DNA from: a virus
IMG/VR virus record: IMGVR_UViG_3300033155_000885
Coordinates: 1 to 27,038 of that record
DNA: 27,038 nucleotides
Direction: 5' to 3' (one strand)
Below are positions 14,603-21,897 of this stretch, one piece after another. Positions within the stretch are counted from its first letter, which is position 1. Every line of letters begins with the position of its first letter. The position numbers were made by a program, and so were the translations under genes. The notes beneath the pieces are model-generated. The model made no database searches. It had not been told where the DNA came from and was given only the letters and a program-made list of their open reading frames with translations.

Positions 14603-14833
14603 ATGAAAGCAAAGAAGAAACATACAAAGAAGAAGTGCTGCGTATGTAAAAAAGAAATGTGTGTGTCAGATTTTTATGCTGACAAAAGAAAGCCTGATGG
14701 TTTGAGGTATGACTGTAAAGACTGCTTCAATAAAAAACTATTAGCATCAATGATTAAACGAGTAGGAGAAACTAATGAAAAGAAGACTGATCGCATTGGA
14801 CATCGAAACGGTGGGCCAAGGAAAAAGAGCTAA
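14603..14833 (+). CDS. Zinc-finger protein, 76 aa
   Basis: GGAGG site precedes the ATG. Residues 12-41 hold C-x2-C (C12, C15) and C-x2-C (C38, C41) with FYADKRKPDGLRYDCKDC between, the zinc-ribbon pattern usually seen at the N-terminus of phage HNH endonucleases. Here no HNH nuclease domain follows; the rest is a basic tail. It is a stand-alone zinc-binding, probably nucleic-acid-binding protein. The C-terminus overlaps the exonuclease start by 59 nt. Confidence 0.75.
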   Translation: MKAKKKHTKKKCCVCKKEMCVSDFYADKRKPDGLRYDCKDCFNKKLLASMIKRVGETNEKKTDRIGHRNGGPRKKS

Positions 14834-15461
14834 TGATTACACTGATAAAGTAAAGGTCAAAGCACCTAAGAACTACAAAGATCCTGAGAAAATTGAAACT
14901 TACATTAAGGATAAACAACTAGCTGAACGTGATAAGCATGCACTGTCATGGCACACAGGCAAGGTGTTATCCATCGCACTGTCTGAAGTATTTGGTGAGA
15001 CGAAAGCATACTACTTCTCCCATGATGAGAGTGAGATACTAGCAAGGATGGACAACCTACTAGAGGAAGGTGACTACCTCATTGGAAAGAGTAGCAAGAC
15101 ATTCGACTTCCCTTTCCTTGTCGGTAGGTACTTAGCAAATGGGATGAACATTCCTTCTAGCCTTAAGATAAGAACATGCATGCTTGACGTTGATGATTTC
15201 TTTGGACTGTCATCCGCTAGTAGTCAACGCATGAAGCTTGATGCATATGCATTTGGTGTAGGTCTTGACCCTAAGACAATGGATGGCTCTGGTGTTGCTG
15301 ATCTTTATAAGTCAATGCTTATGGGAAGTGACAACGAGAAAACCAAGGCGATGGAAGACTTGCAGAAGTACAACGAAAGAGACACTGATATTGTTAAGCA
15401 ACTTGCTGAAAGTTATTACGTTAGTGTTGATGAGATAGTTCAATTAAAAGGTTGGAGGTAG
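14775..15461 (+). CDS. 3'-5' exonuclease, DEDD (PolB-exonuclease-like)
   Basis: Predicted nuclease of the RNase H-like DEDD fold, 228 aa. Motifs: LDIETV (D9, E11), SKTFDFPFLVGRY (second Asp, ~111), and YNERDTDIVKQL (DEDDy motif III, ~198-209). It most resembles the stand-alone exonuclease domain of family-B DNA polymerases rather than a polymerase, and no polymerase domain follows. It could process ends for Sak4-mediated recombination or proofread a host enzyme. The start is at 14775 inside the zinc-finger gene. Confidence 0.88.
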   Translation: MKRRLIALDIETVGQGKRANDYTDKVKVKAPKNYKDPEKIETYIKDKQLAERDKHALSWHTGKVLSIALSEVFGETKAYYFSHDESEILARMDNLLEEGDYLIGKSSKTFDFPFLVGRYLANGMNIPSSLKIRTCMLDVDDFFGLSSASSQRMKLDAYAFGVGLDPKTMDGSGVADLYKSMLMGSDNEKTKAMEDLQKYNERDTDIVKQLAESYYVSVDEIVQLKGWR

Positions 15462-15464
15462 AAG

Positions 15465-15809
15465 ATGTTATGGCAAAGTAATTATAGCGTAGGGGAAGTG
15501 GTCGAGGTTATGAAACCATCTGCACCTAATAAAAAATTGTACGGGATGATCGCAAGGGTATCATTTGAAATTGATCATGATGGTTTAACTGAAGTGTACT
15601 ATCACATTGAGACGTGGGTTGGTGACTACCTAGAAGAGACTGTGCGTGTACACAATGGGTTGATATCTAAAAGTATTACCAATAAGTGGAAGGAAAGTAG
15701 CAAGGAGATAGTTTACAAACTGGTTGAAGATGGCATGGAGCCTGTCGAAACTGAAACATCAGCGGAACACAAGCAACACGTGGAGGACATCTATGCAAAT
15801 ATTAAATAA
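15465..15809 (+). CDS. Hypothetical protein, 114 aa
   Basis: GGAGG seven bases before the ATG. The protein is mostly beta-strand (YSVGEVVEVMKPS, YGMIARVSFEID, EVYYHIETWVG) like a small SH3/OB-type barrel, then an acidic helical tail. No family is recognised. Its position between the exonuclease and the Sak4 ATPase suggests a role in the recombination module. Its end overlaps the ATPase by 17 nt. Confidence 0.7.
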   Translation: MLWQSNYSVGEVVEVMKPSAPNKKLYGMIARVSFEIDHDGLTEVYYHIETWVGDYLEETVRVHNGLISKSITNKWKESSKEIVYKLVEDGMEPVETETSAEHKQHVEDIYANIK

Positions 15810-16470
15810 CCAAGACATAATGAATGATACTAAGGTTCACTCACTATCTATAGGTGACAGTGGCAAGGGGAAGACATGGTTCATTGGAACTATATGTGGA
15901 CATGGAAATCCTTTCATCATTGACAGTGAAGGTGGACTTAAGACTATACGTGATAAGAAGTTTGAAGCTGTACAAGTAAATGGATTCCAAGAGTTTAAGG
16001 AAGCAGTAGGATGGTTCATGCAGAACTATCAAGAGAAAGGATACACACATCTTGTTGTTGATTCATTCACTAGGCTGCAACAATACCTTATCGCTGAACA
16101 ATGCGGAGATAACAAACCAAACTTTGATGACTGGGCAGTAGTGCTTGCATCATTAAGGAAGGTAGTTAACTTCCTAACAAAGGAATGTCCTGTACCTGTA
16201 CACATGACAGCGATGGCAATGGAAAGCAAGGATGAACTAAGCGGTATGGTTAAAGTCTACCCCAACATCCAAGGATCATTTAAGTTTGATCTTGCTGGAT
16301 ACTTTGATGTAGTTCTATACCACAATTGTGGTGGCCAGGGTGATGAGCAAAAGTACTGGGTGCAAGCTAAGGGTGATGAACGAATCACTGCTAGGTCTAG
16401 GCTACAAGGATTAAATAAATATGAACCGAATGATTATAGTATAATCGTTAACTTACTAAAGGGAGAATAG
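15793..16470 (+). CDS. Sak4-like RecA-fold ATPase (single-strand annealing)
   Basis: Predicted phage recombinase of the Sak4 (AAA_24) type, 225 aa. Walker A is GDSGKGKT (~22-29), Walker B is THLVVDSFTRLQQ (~81-93) with the preceding NPFIIDSEGG segment typical of this group, and the C-terminal ERITARSRLQGLNKYEPND block carries the conserved arginine-rich end. The ATG at 15793 is chosen because GGAGG sits six bases before it; an ATG at 15724 lies inside the previous gene without such a site. An SSB-like gene follows, the usual partner of Sak4. Confidence 0.92.
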   Translation: MQILNNQDIMNDTKVHSLSIGDSGKGKTWFIGTICGHGNPFIIDSEGGLKTIRDKKFEAVQVNGFQEFKEAVGWFMQNYQEKGYTHLVVDSFTRLQQYLIAEQCGDNKPNFDDWAVVLASLRKVVNFLTKECPVPVHMTAMAMESKDELSGMVKVYPNIQGSFKFDLAGYFDVVLYHNCGGQGDEQKYWVQAKGDERITARSRLQGLNKYEPNDYSIIVNLLKGE

Positions 16471-16473
16471 GAA

Positions 16474-16956
16474 ATGTTAAATTCACTTACTGTAACTAAG
16501 GATGAAATTGCACAAGCAAAGGAAGGGATGTTCTTTGATTTAAAGGATGGCGAATCATATGCCTTCATGGTCACTGAGCTGAAAGAGTTTCCTGACAAGG
16601 GTGCATTCTCTGTCAAGACAAAAATCATTAGTGCTAATGCTACTGGTAAAAACTATAACATCTACATTGGTAACAATGGTGGTGGTAAGAAAACTTTATA
16701 CAGTATCTTATCATGTTGGTTTACTGATGATCAGATAGCTAGTGGGGTAGTAACACCTGCACTTCTAATATCTAAAATGTTTTCTGCTACTGCTAAATCT
16801 AATGAGTACAAAGGGAAGACGTACACTAACTTGAATGGGTGTAAAGCATTTGATGGAACACCTAGTGTTGCTCAGTCTACTGCACCTGCACCTGCCGCTA
16901 ACCCAATAGCAGCAGCACTTGGCAATCCAGATCCTAACATGGAAATCCCTTTCTAA
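16474..16956 (+). CDS. Single-stranded DNA-binding protein (Sak4-associated)
   Basis: 160-aa protein next to Sak4. Its body is beta-rich (SYAFMVTELKEF, AFSVKTKIISA, NYNIYIGNNGG), consistent with an OB fold, then an Ala/Pro-rich flexible linker (~132-152) and the terminal NMEIPF. That tip resembles the acidic DDIPF tail that bacterial SSBs use to recruit partners. It lacks the classic SSB sequence, so the call depends on fold pattern, tail and neighbours. The stop overlaps the primase start (TAATG). Confidence 0.75.
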   Translation: MLNSLTVTKDEIAQAKEGMFFDLKDGESYAFMVTELKEFPDKGAFSVKTKIISANATGKNYNIYIGNNGGGKKTLYSILSCWFTDDQIASGVVTPALLISKMFSATAKSNEYKGKTYTNLNGCKAFDGTPSVAQSTAPAPAANPIAAALGNPDPNMEIPF

Positions 16957-17930
16957 TGTATAAGTATTTTTCATACACTGAGCAGGGCTACTGGCATTGC
17001 AACTACCTGCTCAGCGAAAAACAAATTGGAACTATGTCAACTAACTTAGGTAACGAAGTGGAAAAGTTTAAGACAATACAAAACTACACAAGCAATGGCG
17101 ATATACATGGGACGTATGTGTACTTCGATATAGATGAGAAGAACTTATACGATGCCATGGAATCAACACAGGAACTTGTCAATGGTTTACTGGGCGTCGA
17201 CGCTGCTCCACTAGTTTCCTTCTCTGGATCAAAAGGTTTCCATGTTGTTGTACCTTATTACATAACTCATAGTAGATGTCACGATGTAGTTGGCATCATG
17301 TCTAAAGAGTTTGGAGTTAGTGTTGACCCCAAAGTATATAAGACTAGAGCAATGTGGAGAATGAATGGGAGTATAAATCGTAAGTCGAATAGGTATAAGG
17401 TTCCTGTATCTGTTGATCGTGTAATGTCTGGTGACCTTGATAGCATAATTAAAATGGCAGAGATGAACAAGGGTGACAGTGTAAACGTAGTGTACAAACA
17501 CAATGGATACTTCGATGAACTAACTAGAGATGCTATCAGTGAACTACCAGAGTTAACTCAACAACAAGTTAGCATTGGTGATGGCTCAACATTCTGGGAT
17601 GACATGCCTATATGCTTAAGAAAAATATGGGAACTCCCATCCCCACCAGAGGGTGAACGACATAAGACAGCGCACTTAATGGCAAGGTATTGTTTTAAGT
17701 CAGGCCTTACTAAGGCAGAGGCAATTACATTATTCTGTAACCATAGTTTCTGGGGCAGTGTTACCTCTAGGGATTACTCAAAGGTAGTGGAATCTATATA
17801 CCGCAATGGCAATGGGATGCTTGGGTGTAAAGGTGGTGATGATGGAAAACTACTTAGACTTTATTGTAGTAAGGCGTGTTGGTTTAATGATTATAATATC
17901 AAGGATGTGTTTAACGGAGGGATTAAATGA
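16956..17930 (+). CDS. Archaeo-eukaryotic-type primase
   Basis: Predicted primase or primase-polymerase, 324 aa. AEP landmarks: YVYFDIDEKN with D58 and D60 as metal ligands, SFSGSKGFHVVVP (~88-100) with S92 and H96 of the nucleotide-binding SGxxGxH motif, and a third acidic residue in VSVDPKV (D124) followed by arginines in RAMWRMNGSIN. The C-terminal half (~200-324) is helical with a Cys/His cluster (CKGGDDGKLLRLYCSKACW) resembling a zinc finger. No replicative helicase domain is fused. It lies between SSB and endolysin. Confidence 0.85.
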   Translation: MYKYFSYTEQGYWHCNYLLSEKQIGTMSTNLGNEVEKFKTIQNYTSNGDIHGTYVYFDIDEKNLYDAMESTQELVNGLLGVDAAPLVSFSGSKGFHVVVPYYITHSRCHDVVGIMSKEFGVSVDPKVYKTRAMWRMNGSINRKSNRYKVPVSVDRVMSGDLDSIIKMAEMNKGDSVNVVYKHNGYFDELTRDAISELPELTQQQVSIGDGSTFWDDMPICLRKIWELPSPPEGERHKTAHLMARYCFKSGLTKAEAITLFCNHSFWGSVTSRDYSKVVESIYRNGNGMLGCKGGDDGKLLRLYCSKACWFNDYNIKDVFNGGIK

Positions 17931-18523
17931 TGAGATTATTTAAAGGACTGCCACCTGCCAGGCATAATGTTTTAGCAATAGGCAATGATAAAAGATACTA
18001 CCTGCATAGATGGAATAGTTTGTTTGTACTTAGAAAATATTCGAAGCAAGTAAATTGGTATGTGGATAAACTTCTAGATAGTACATCAAGATACATAGAT
18101 GTTGAGAGGTCGACTGGTGTACCTTGGGAAGTAGTCGGTGCTATACACATGATGGAATCTGGTGGTGATTTTAATATGCAACTACTCAATGGGCAAAGGT
18201 GGGACATGGAAACAACTATGGTTCCTAAACATAGAGGCCCTTGGGGTTCATGGGAAGAGTCATGTATGGCTGCATTCGAGACACCACTGCCTAAAGTCTG
18301 GGATGTATGCAACACACTAGGATTTTTAGAATCATATAATGGAATGGGCTATGCCAAAATGGGTAAGCCTAGTCCGTACCTATGGTCATTCAGTAACCAC
18401 TATGAATCTGGTAAGTACGTTAGCGATGGAAAGTATAAGGACAATGCAGTCTCTAAACAATGCGGCACTGCTGTCATGTTACATGAGATTAGATATGACG
18501 GTCGAACATATGGCGGTGACTAA
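17927..18523 (+). CDS. Endolysin, lysozyme-like muramidase
   Basis: Predicted peptidoglycan hydrolase, 198 aa. The core GVPWEVVGAIHMMESGGDFN places a catalytic Glu in a lysozyme-type VGAIHxxES motif (~residue 73). The later blocks LESYNGMGYAK, SPYLWSFSNHYESGKYVSDG and DNAVSKQCGTAVMLHEI follow a lysozyme-like family I know from phage and cyanobacterial proteins. No cell-wall-binding domain or signal peptide is visible. The N-terminal 50 residues are basic and unassigned. It starts at ATG-ATG with GGAGG upstream. It is embedded in the early, not the late, operon. Confidence 0.88.
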   Translation: MMRLFKGLPPARHNVLAIGNDKRYYLHRWNSLFVLRKYSKQVNWYVDKLLDSTSRYIDVERSTGVPWEVVGAIHMMESGGDFNMQLLNGQRWDMETTMVPKHRGPWGSWEESCMAAFETPLPKVWDVCNTLGFLESYNGMGYAKMGKPSPYLWSFSNHYESGKYVSDGKYKDNAVSKQCGTAVMLHEIRYDGRTYGGD

Positions 18524-18594
18524 TGGAACTATACTTTTATTTTTCAATGTGCTGCTTAATAATAATGTTGCTGATAACCGAGAGGGATGTATGA
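18523..18594 (+). CDS. 23-aa membrane peptide after endolysin
   Basis: Mini-ORF exactly joined to both neighbours: TAATG with the endolysin stop and ATGA with the next start. The peptide is one hydrophobic span (LYFYFSMCCLIIMLLIT) with a short acidic/basic tail. GGTG is the only ribosome site, so coupling to endolysin translation is likely. Position suggests a holin-like or lysis-regulating peptide, but size is far below known holins. Confidence 0.5.
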   Translation: MELYFYFSMCCLIIMLLITERDV

Positions 18595-18779
18595 ATTTTA
18601 AAACAGAGCAAGAATATATTAATGAGATAGATAGGCTAAATAACAAACTAGCTATTGCTACTAAAGCAATCGGAGAAGCTATTGATGACTACAAAAAAAG
18701 AAAGCTAACCTATGGATGGCATGATTTAGAATACCAAAAGAATATCAAAGCATTAAGGTGCATAGAGGATAATAAATGA
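18591..18779 (+). CDS. Hypothetical coiled-coil protein, 62 aa
   Basis: Starts at the ATG at 18591 with GAGAGGGA upstream, in ATGA overlap with the mini-ORF. A reading from 18339 would run through the endolysin gene and is rejected. It is helical with heptad-like pattern (INEIDRLNNKLAIATKAIGE) and a C-terminal basic part. Family unknown. It is the first of three short helical proteins in a row. Confidence 0.6.
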   Translation: MNFKTEQEYINEIDRLNNKLAIATKAIGEAIDDYKKRKLTYGWHDLEYQKNIKALRCIEDNK

Positions 18780-18988
18780 TCAAGCTTAAGATGCCAACTG
18801 ATGAAGAACTTATTCGAGAACTAGAAAGTGAAGTTGCTCGGTTGGAGGAAATTTCAGGAGTAGTGGAGAAGGCTTTAAGGGAGACTAAGAGCATACTGGT
18901 TCATGATATGGGTGATTGGAGAGCTTCTGTAAACTTTACTGAACTATATGAAGCAATAAAGAAAATACAAGAGTTGAAGGAGGGATGA
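18776..18988 (+). CDS. Hypothetical coiled-coil protein, 70 aa
   Basis: ATGA overlap with the previous stop. Heptad-rich helix in residues 10-40 (IRELESEVARLEEISGVVEK), then a WRASVNFTELYEAIKKIQ segment. It is acidic and resembles a small Rz1-independent regulatory or chaperone coiled coil. No family recognised. Confidence 0.6.
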   Translation: MIKLKMPTDEELIRELESEVARLEEISGVVEKALRETKSILVHDMGDWRASVNFTELYEAIKKIQELKEG

Positions 18989-19203
18989 TGGGATTAGATA
19001 ATGGAGGTTGGAGCAAAGCTGATGACTTGGCCCAATCATACGAGCATAATTTTACAATGAAAGATCGGGTGAAGGAACTGGAATCCAAGTTAGACATAGC
19101 AATTTCTGCCCTCAAGCACCTCCGCACAATGGATACTTGGCAGAATGTAAAACAGATTAATGATTTTTTAGATGAGACTTTGAAGGAGATTGAATGCCAG
19201 TAG
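18985..19203 (+). CDS. Hypothetical coiled-coil protein, 72 aa
   Basis: Starts at ATG-ATG after AAGGAGGG, with the second ATG (18988) also possible. It has a polar N-terminus (MGLDNGGWSKADDL), then a helix RVKELESKLDIAISALKHL and an acidic C-terminal helix. It shares its design with the two preceding genes, which could be diverged copies. Function unknown. Confidence 0.6.
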   Translation: MMGLDNGGWSKADDLAQSYEHNFTMKDRVKELESKLDIAISALKHLRTMDTWQNVKQINDFLDETLKEIECQ

Positions 19204-19436
19204 CAAAATTATTGTACCACTTGCCAGAAGAACAAAGCGAATTTGATGATGCTGTCAACGGGACTAAGTATTCTATACAACTTGACGATGTATGGGACGA
19301 ATGTTTTAGGCCTAACTTCAAGCATGGGTACAATGAACAGATTGAAAAGATCATAGCCAAATGTGGTAACGACAACGCTTATAACTTAATAGAGGAACTA
19401 AGTAAAATATACACTACCATTACAAAGGAGGAATAA
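19194..19436 (+). CDS. Conserved small phage protein, 80 aa
   Basis: GGAG seven bases before the ATG at 19194, overlapping the previous gene by 10 nt. The pattern LPEEQSEFDDAVNGTKYSIQ followed by DECFRPNFKHGYN and a helical C-terminus is one I associate with small proteins near phage recombination genes. It has no catalytic motif and its role is unknown. TAATG joins it to the next gene. Confidence 0.7.
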   Translation: MPVAKLLYHLPEEQSEFDDAVNGTKYSIQLDDVWDECFRPNFKHGYNEQIEKIIAKCGNDNAYNLIEELSKIYTTITKEE

Positions 19437-19748
19437 TGGGCGGCAAGATGTCAAGGACTAAAGGTCATAGCTATGAACGTGAGATAGCTAACAGGTTTAA
19501 GGATATATATCCAAACGCTAGGAGGCAACTAGAGTATCACGAAGATGATTGCCATGGTGTAGACATACAAGATACTGGAGACTTAGATCCAATGTAAACG
19601 GTATCGAAAGTATGCACCTATCTCTTGCATAAAAGAAGTAGTGGTGTCTAGCCCACATGATATACCAATGTTAATAACAAGAGGTGACAGGGAGGAGGAC
19701 GTAGTGTGCTTATACCTTGATGACTTCATAGATATCTTAAAGGAGTGA
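19436..19748 (+). pseudogene. Holliday-junction-resolvase-like nuclease, frameshifted
   Basis: Predicted PD-(D/E)xK-type resolvase. Frame one, 53 codons from the ATG at 19436, reads SRTKGHSYEREIANRFKDIY then NARRQLEYHEDDCHGVDIQD and TGDL before a TAA at 19595. The rest of the domain continues from 19587 in another frame as IQCKRYRKYAPISCIKEV, then IPMLITRGDREEDVV and DDFIDILKE, stopping at 19748. E-x-x-x-A, V-D and the lysine in QCKR supply the nuclease signature across the break. One extra base or two missing bases restore the gene. This may be a consensus error, a real mutation or an unusual frameshift. Confidence 0.8.
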
Positions 19749-19755
19749 TAAATTA

Positions 19756-19938
19756 ATGGATGTGAAATATGAGTACAAAAAAAGAGTAGACAACATCCTA
19801 CTATCGATTGCGGTAAAGCTTCCAAAGAGGCTACTGCTGTGGTGTTTTATAGTAGTGTACGGCGAAGATGGTGAATGCCCTAGCCTAGAATATAAATATA
19901 AAGCTGACTATTGGAGCAACAAATATAACATAAAATAA
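19756..19938 (+). CDS. Conserved small phage protein, 60 aa
   Basis: Short protein with a LPKRLLLWCFIVVYG core, a pattern seen in small proteins beside phage helicase genes (LPRRLVYWCAIRV-like). The middle is hydrophobic but carries charged flanks, so it is more likely a buried helix or strand than a membrane span. GGAG lies ten bases upstream. Function unknown. Confidence 0.65.
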   Translation: MDVKYEYKKRVDNILLSIAVKLPKRLLLWCFIVVYGEDGECPSLEYKYKADYWSNKYNIK

Positions 19939-19947
19939 GGAGGATCA

Positions 19948-21504
19948 GTGAAGCTAAGGAAGTACCAAAAAGAATGTGTGGAAAATATTATAGACGACAT
20001 CGACCAAGGGCATACAAAGATAATTTGTGTTGCACCTACTGGCTCAGGTAAGACTGTAATATTTGGAGACTTAACAGACCAATACTTAAAAGCTAATAAA
20101 GACAAAAGGGTAGTGATAGTATCACACCTTGGGCTACTAGTAGAACAGACAAGTGAACGATTTAAGGAAGACTACGGAATAGAAACTGGTGTACTACAGG
20201 CAGACAGGATGCCAAACAAAGATGCCAGGTGTATTGTCTCTACCATGCAATCGTTTAGGGTTGACCAGAAAATTTCTTGGTGGGCCAGACAACTAGACTA
20301 CTTTGATAAAAGCATAGATAGAATCAATGTCGGTATGATTATAATAGATGAGGCACATTACGTTGGCTCTGAATCATACAACACTATCATGGAAATGTTT
20401 CCCAATACAATCATCGTTGGGTTTACTGCTACACCATTTAGAAAGAACAAGTTCATGGTTAACCTATTTGAAAAAGTTTCGTTTGAAATTTCTGCCAAGG
20501 AACTTATCGACATGGGATACCTAGTTAAGCCTAAGTTAAACGTATTCAAAGTGAATACAGATGATGAGGCTGAGGTGTATGGAACTGTGCTATCTATAAT
20601 AAAAAACAAACATCCAAAAGATAAATGTGTTGTGTACATGAGGACAATCAAGCAAGCGAAAGACTTAAGGCAAGTGCTAGTTGACAATGGGATACATGCT
20701 GCCTCTGTTACATCAGAAACCAAAAGTAAGGGTGAGCGTAGCAAGATCCTAAATGGATTCAAGCAAGAACATGGGGGCCATCAAGTGCTAACAACTGTTG
20801 ATGTTTTAACTGCTGGGTTTGATGCTCCAATAACTAAGGCAATCATCATGCCCTACCCAATCAAGTCTGTTGTTACTTACCTACAAAGAGTTGGACGTGG
20901 GCTTAGAACATACAAAGGCAAGGACTGTTGCTATGTATATGCAGGTTCATCAGCTCCAAAGAAAGAGAAAGGATACTGGGAGAAGCTACAGAAAATTGGT
21001 ATGAATAACGGACGAAAGGATTTCGATGACTACCAAGAAGAGCTAGACTATGGATGCCTACCAGATGATACATACACTTGGACAAAAGAAATAGTAGACA
21101 TGGCAGAGCAAGCTAGGCAGAGAGGGATGGAATGTATCGGTGACCTCATCATGGAAAAGAAATTCCCAGAGGATTTACTTGATGTAATGAATGAAGGTGG
21201 TGGATTCACTAAGCTATCTAACTCCAAGAAGATGGCAACACCAAAGCAAGTTGACTACATAAGAGGCATGGGCATGCCTGTGCCTGACAACATAACATCT
21301 AATGAAGCGATCAATCTTATATACCATGGGAAGATAGCAGCAGGGTGGAAGCCAGAAAGCTGGGAGATGATACCAACTGGCAAGCATGCAAACAAACATT
21401 TCGGGATGGTTCCTCACTACTACTGGAGATTCGTAAAAGAAAAATATAGTGAATCACCACTGTATAAATCATACTTAAACTATAGAGCTAGAAAAGGATT
21501 CTAG
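19948..21504 (+). CDS. DEAD/DEAH-box superfamily 2 DNA helicase
   Basis: Predicted ATP-driven helicase of 518 aa, starting at GTG with GGAGG four bases upstream. Motifs in order: LRKYQKECV (Q-like, 3-11), Walker A APTGSGKT (29-36), Ib STMQSF, DEAH (134-137), FTATPFRK (159-166), a second RecA domain with VVYMRTIKQAKDLR, TVDVLTAGFDAP (motif V) and YLQRVGRGLR (motif VI). An extra C-terminal ~130 residues carry TPKQVDYIRGMGMPVP and a GWKPESWEMIP segment, as in UvsW/phage Y-family helicases used for fork repair and branch migration. It is the last large gene of the early operon before a promoter. Confidence 0.93.
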   Translation: MKLRKYQKECVENIIDDIDQGHTKIICVAPTGSGKTVIFGDLTDQYLKANKDKRVVIVSHLGLLVEQTSERFKEDYGIETGVLQADRMPNKDARCIVSTMQSFRVDQKISWWARQLDYFDKSIDRINVGMIIIDEAHYVGSESYNTIMEMFPNTIIVGFTATPFRKNKFMVNLFEKVSFEISAKELIDMGYLVKPKLNVFKVNTDDEAEVYGTVLSIIKNKHPKDKCVVYMRTIKQAKDLRQVLVDNGIHAASVTSETKSKGERSKILNGFKQEHGGHQVLTTVDVLTAGFDAPITKAIIMPYPIKSVVTYLQRVGRGLRTYKGKDCCYVYAGSSAPKKEKGYWEKLQKIGMNNGRKDFDDYQEELDYGCLPDDTYTWTKEIVDMAEQARQRGMECIGDLIMEKKFPEDLLDVMNEGGGFTKLSNSKKMATPKQVDYIRGMGMPVPDNITSNEAINLIYHGKIAAGWKPESWEMIPTGKHANKHFGMVPHYYWRFVKEKYSESPLYKSYLNYRARKGF

Positions 21505-21517
21505 TAAAGGAAATCAA

Positions 21518-21817
21518 ATGAAACTTAAAAATGGAAAACTATTCTCAATGCAATTCTCAACTGCCATTAACGACATCATGGACATCAAGGAACTTAAAGT
21601 TAAGGACAAGCTTAACCTCATCAGGCTAAGGAAAAAGATGAGCGATAATGCTATCTTTATGAGGCAAGCAATTGAAGAGAAAAGCGATGATGAAATCAAT
21701 ACGTTGATGACAGATGAAAGCGAATATAAATTTGAGCCAATAAGCGACAACATCCTGTACGAGAAGCTAAGTGCTACAAGTATACTAGAGCTTGAAGGTA
21801 TCCTATCTGAGAGCTAG
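21518..21817 (+). CDS. Small helical protein (DUF1617-like?), 99 aa
   Basis: Starts KLKNGKLFSMQFSTAINDI, with two long helices and an ILELEGILSES end. The order (short strand, KLKN-type opening, Lys/Arg-rich helix, acidic ending) recalls small DUF1617-type phage proteins, a tentative likeness. AAAGGAAATCAA gives a weak ribosome site. Function unknown. Confidence 0.65.
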   Translation: MKLKNGKLFSMQFSTAINDIMDIKELKVKDKLNLIRLRKKMSDNAIFMRQAIEEKSDDEINTLMTDESEYKFEPISDNILYEKLSATSILELEGILSES

Positions 21818-21835
21818 GTAATACTTACCACTCGT

Positions 21836-21864
21836 TTGCATCGCATCCAGTCACAAGATATAAT
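21836..21864 (+). promoter_or_regulatory. Internal sigma70 promoter, consensus -10
   Basis: -35 TTGCAT (21836-21841), 17-nt spacer, -10 TATAAT (21859-21864), in the only 80-nt gap inside the late part of the early operon. Transcription would start near 21871 and serve the following phosphoesterase, separating it from the helicase unit. Confidence 0.75.
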
Positions 21865-21897
21865 AAGGACATACACTAATACACCAAGGAAGGTAAT

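Noticed and set aside
18339-18590. N-terminal extension of the coiled-coil gene through the endolysin
   Set aside because: Reads the endolysin out of frame; the ATG at 18591 has a proper ribosome site.
19583-19825. Minus-strand 80-aa ORF opposite the resolvase break
   Set aside because: A shadow of the second resolvase frame, with no ribosome site; the plus-strand reading is conserved.
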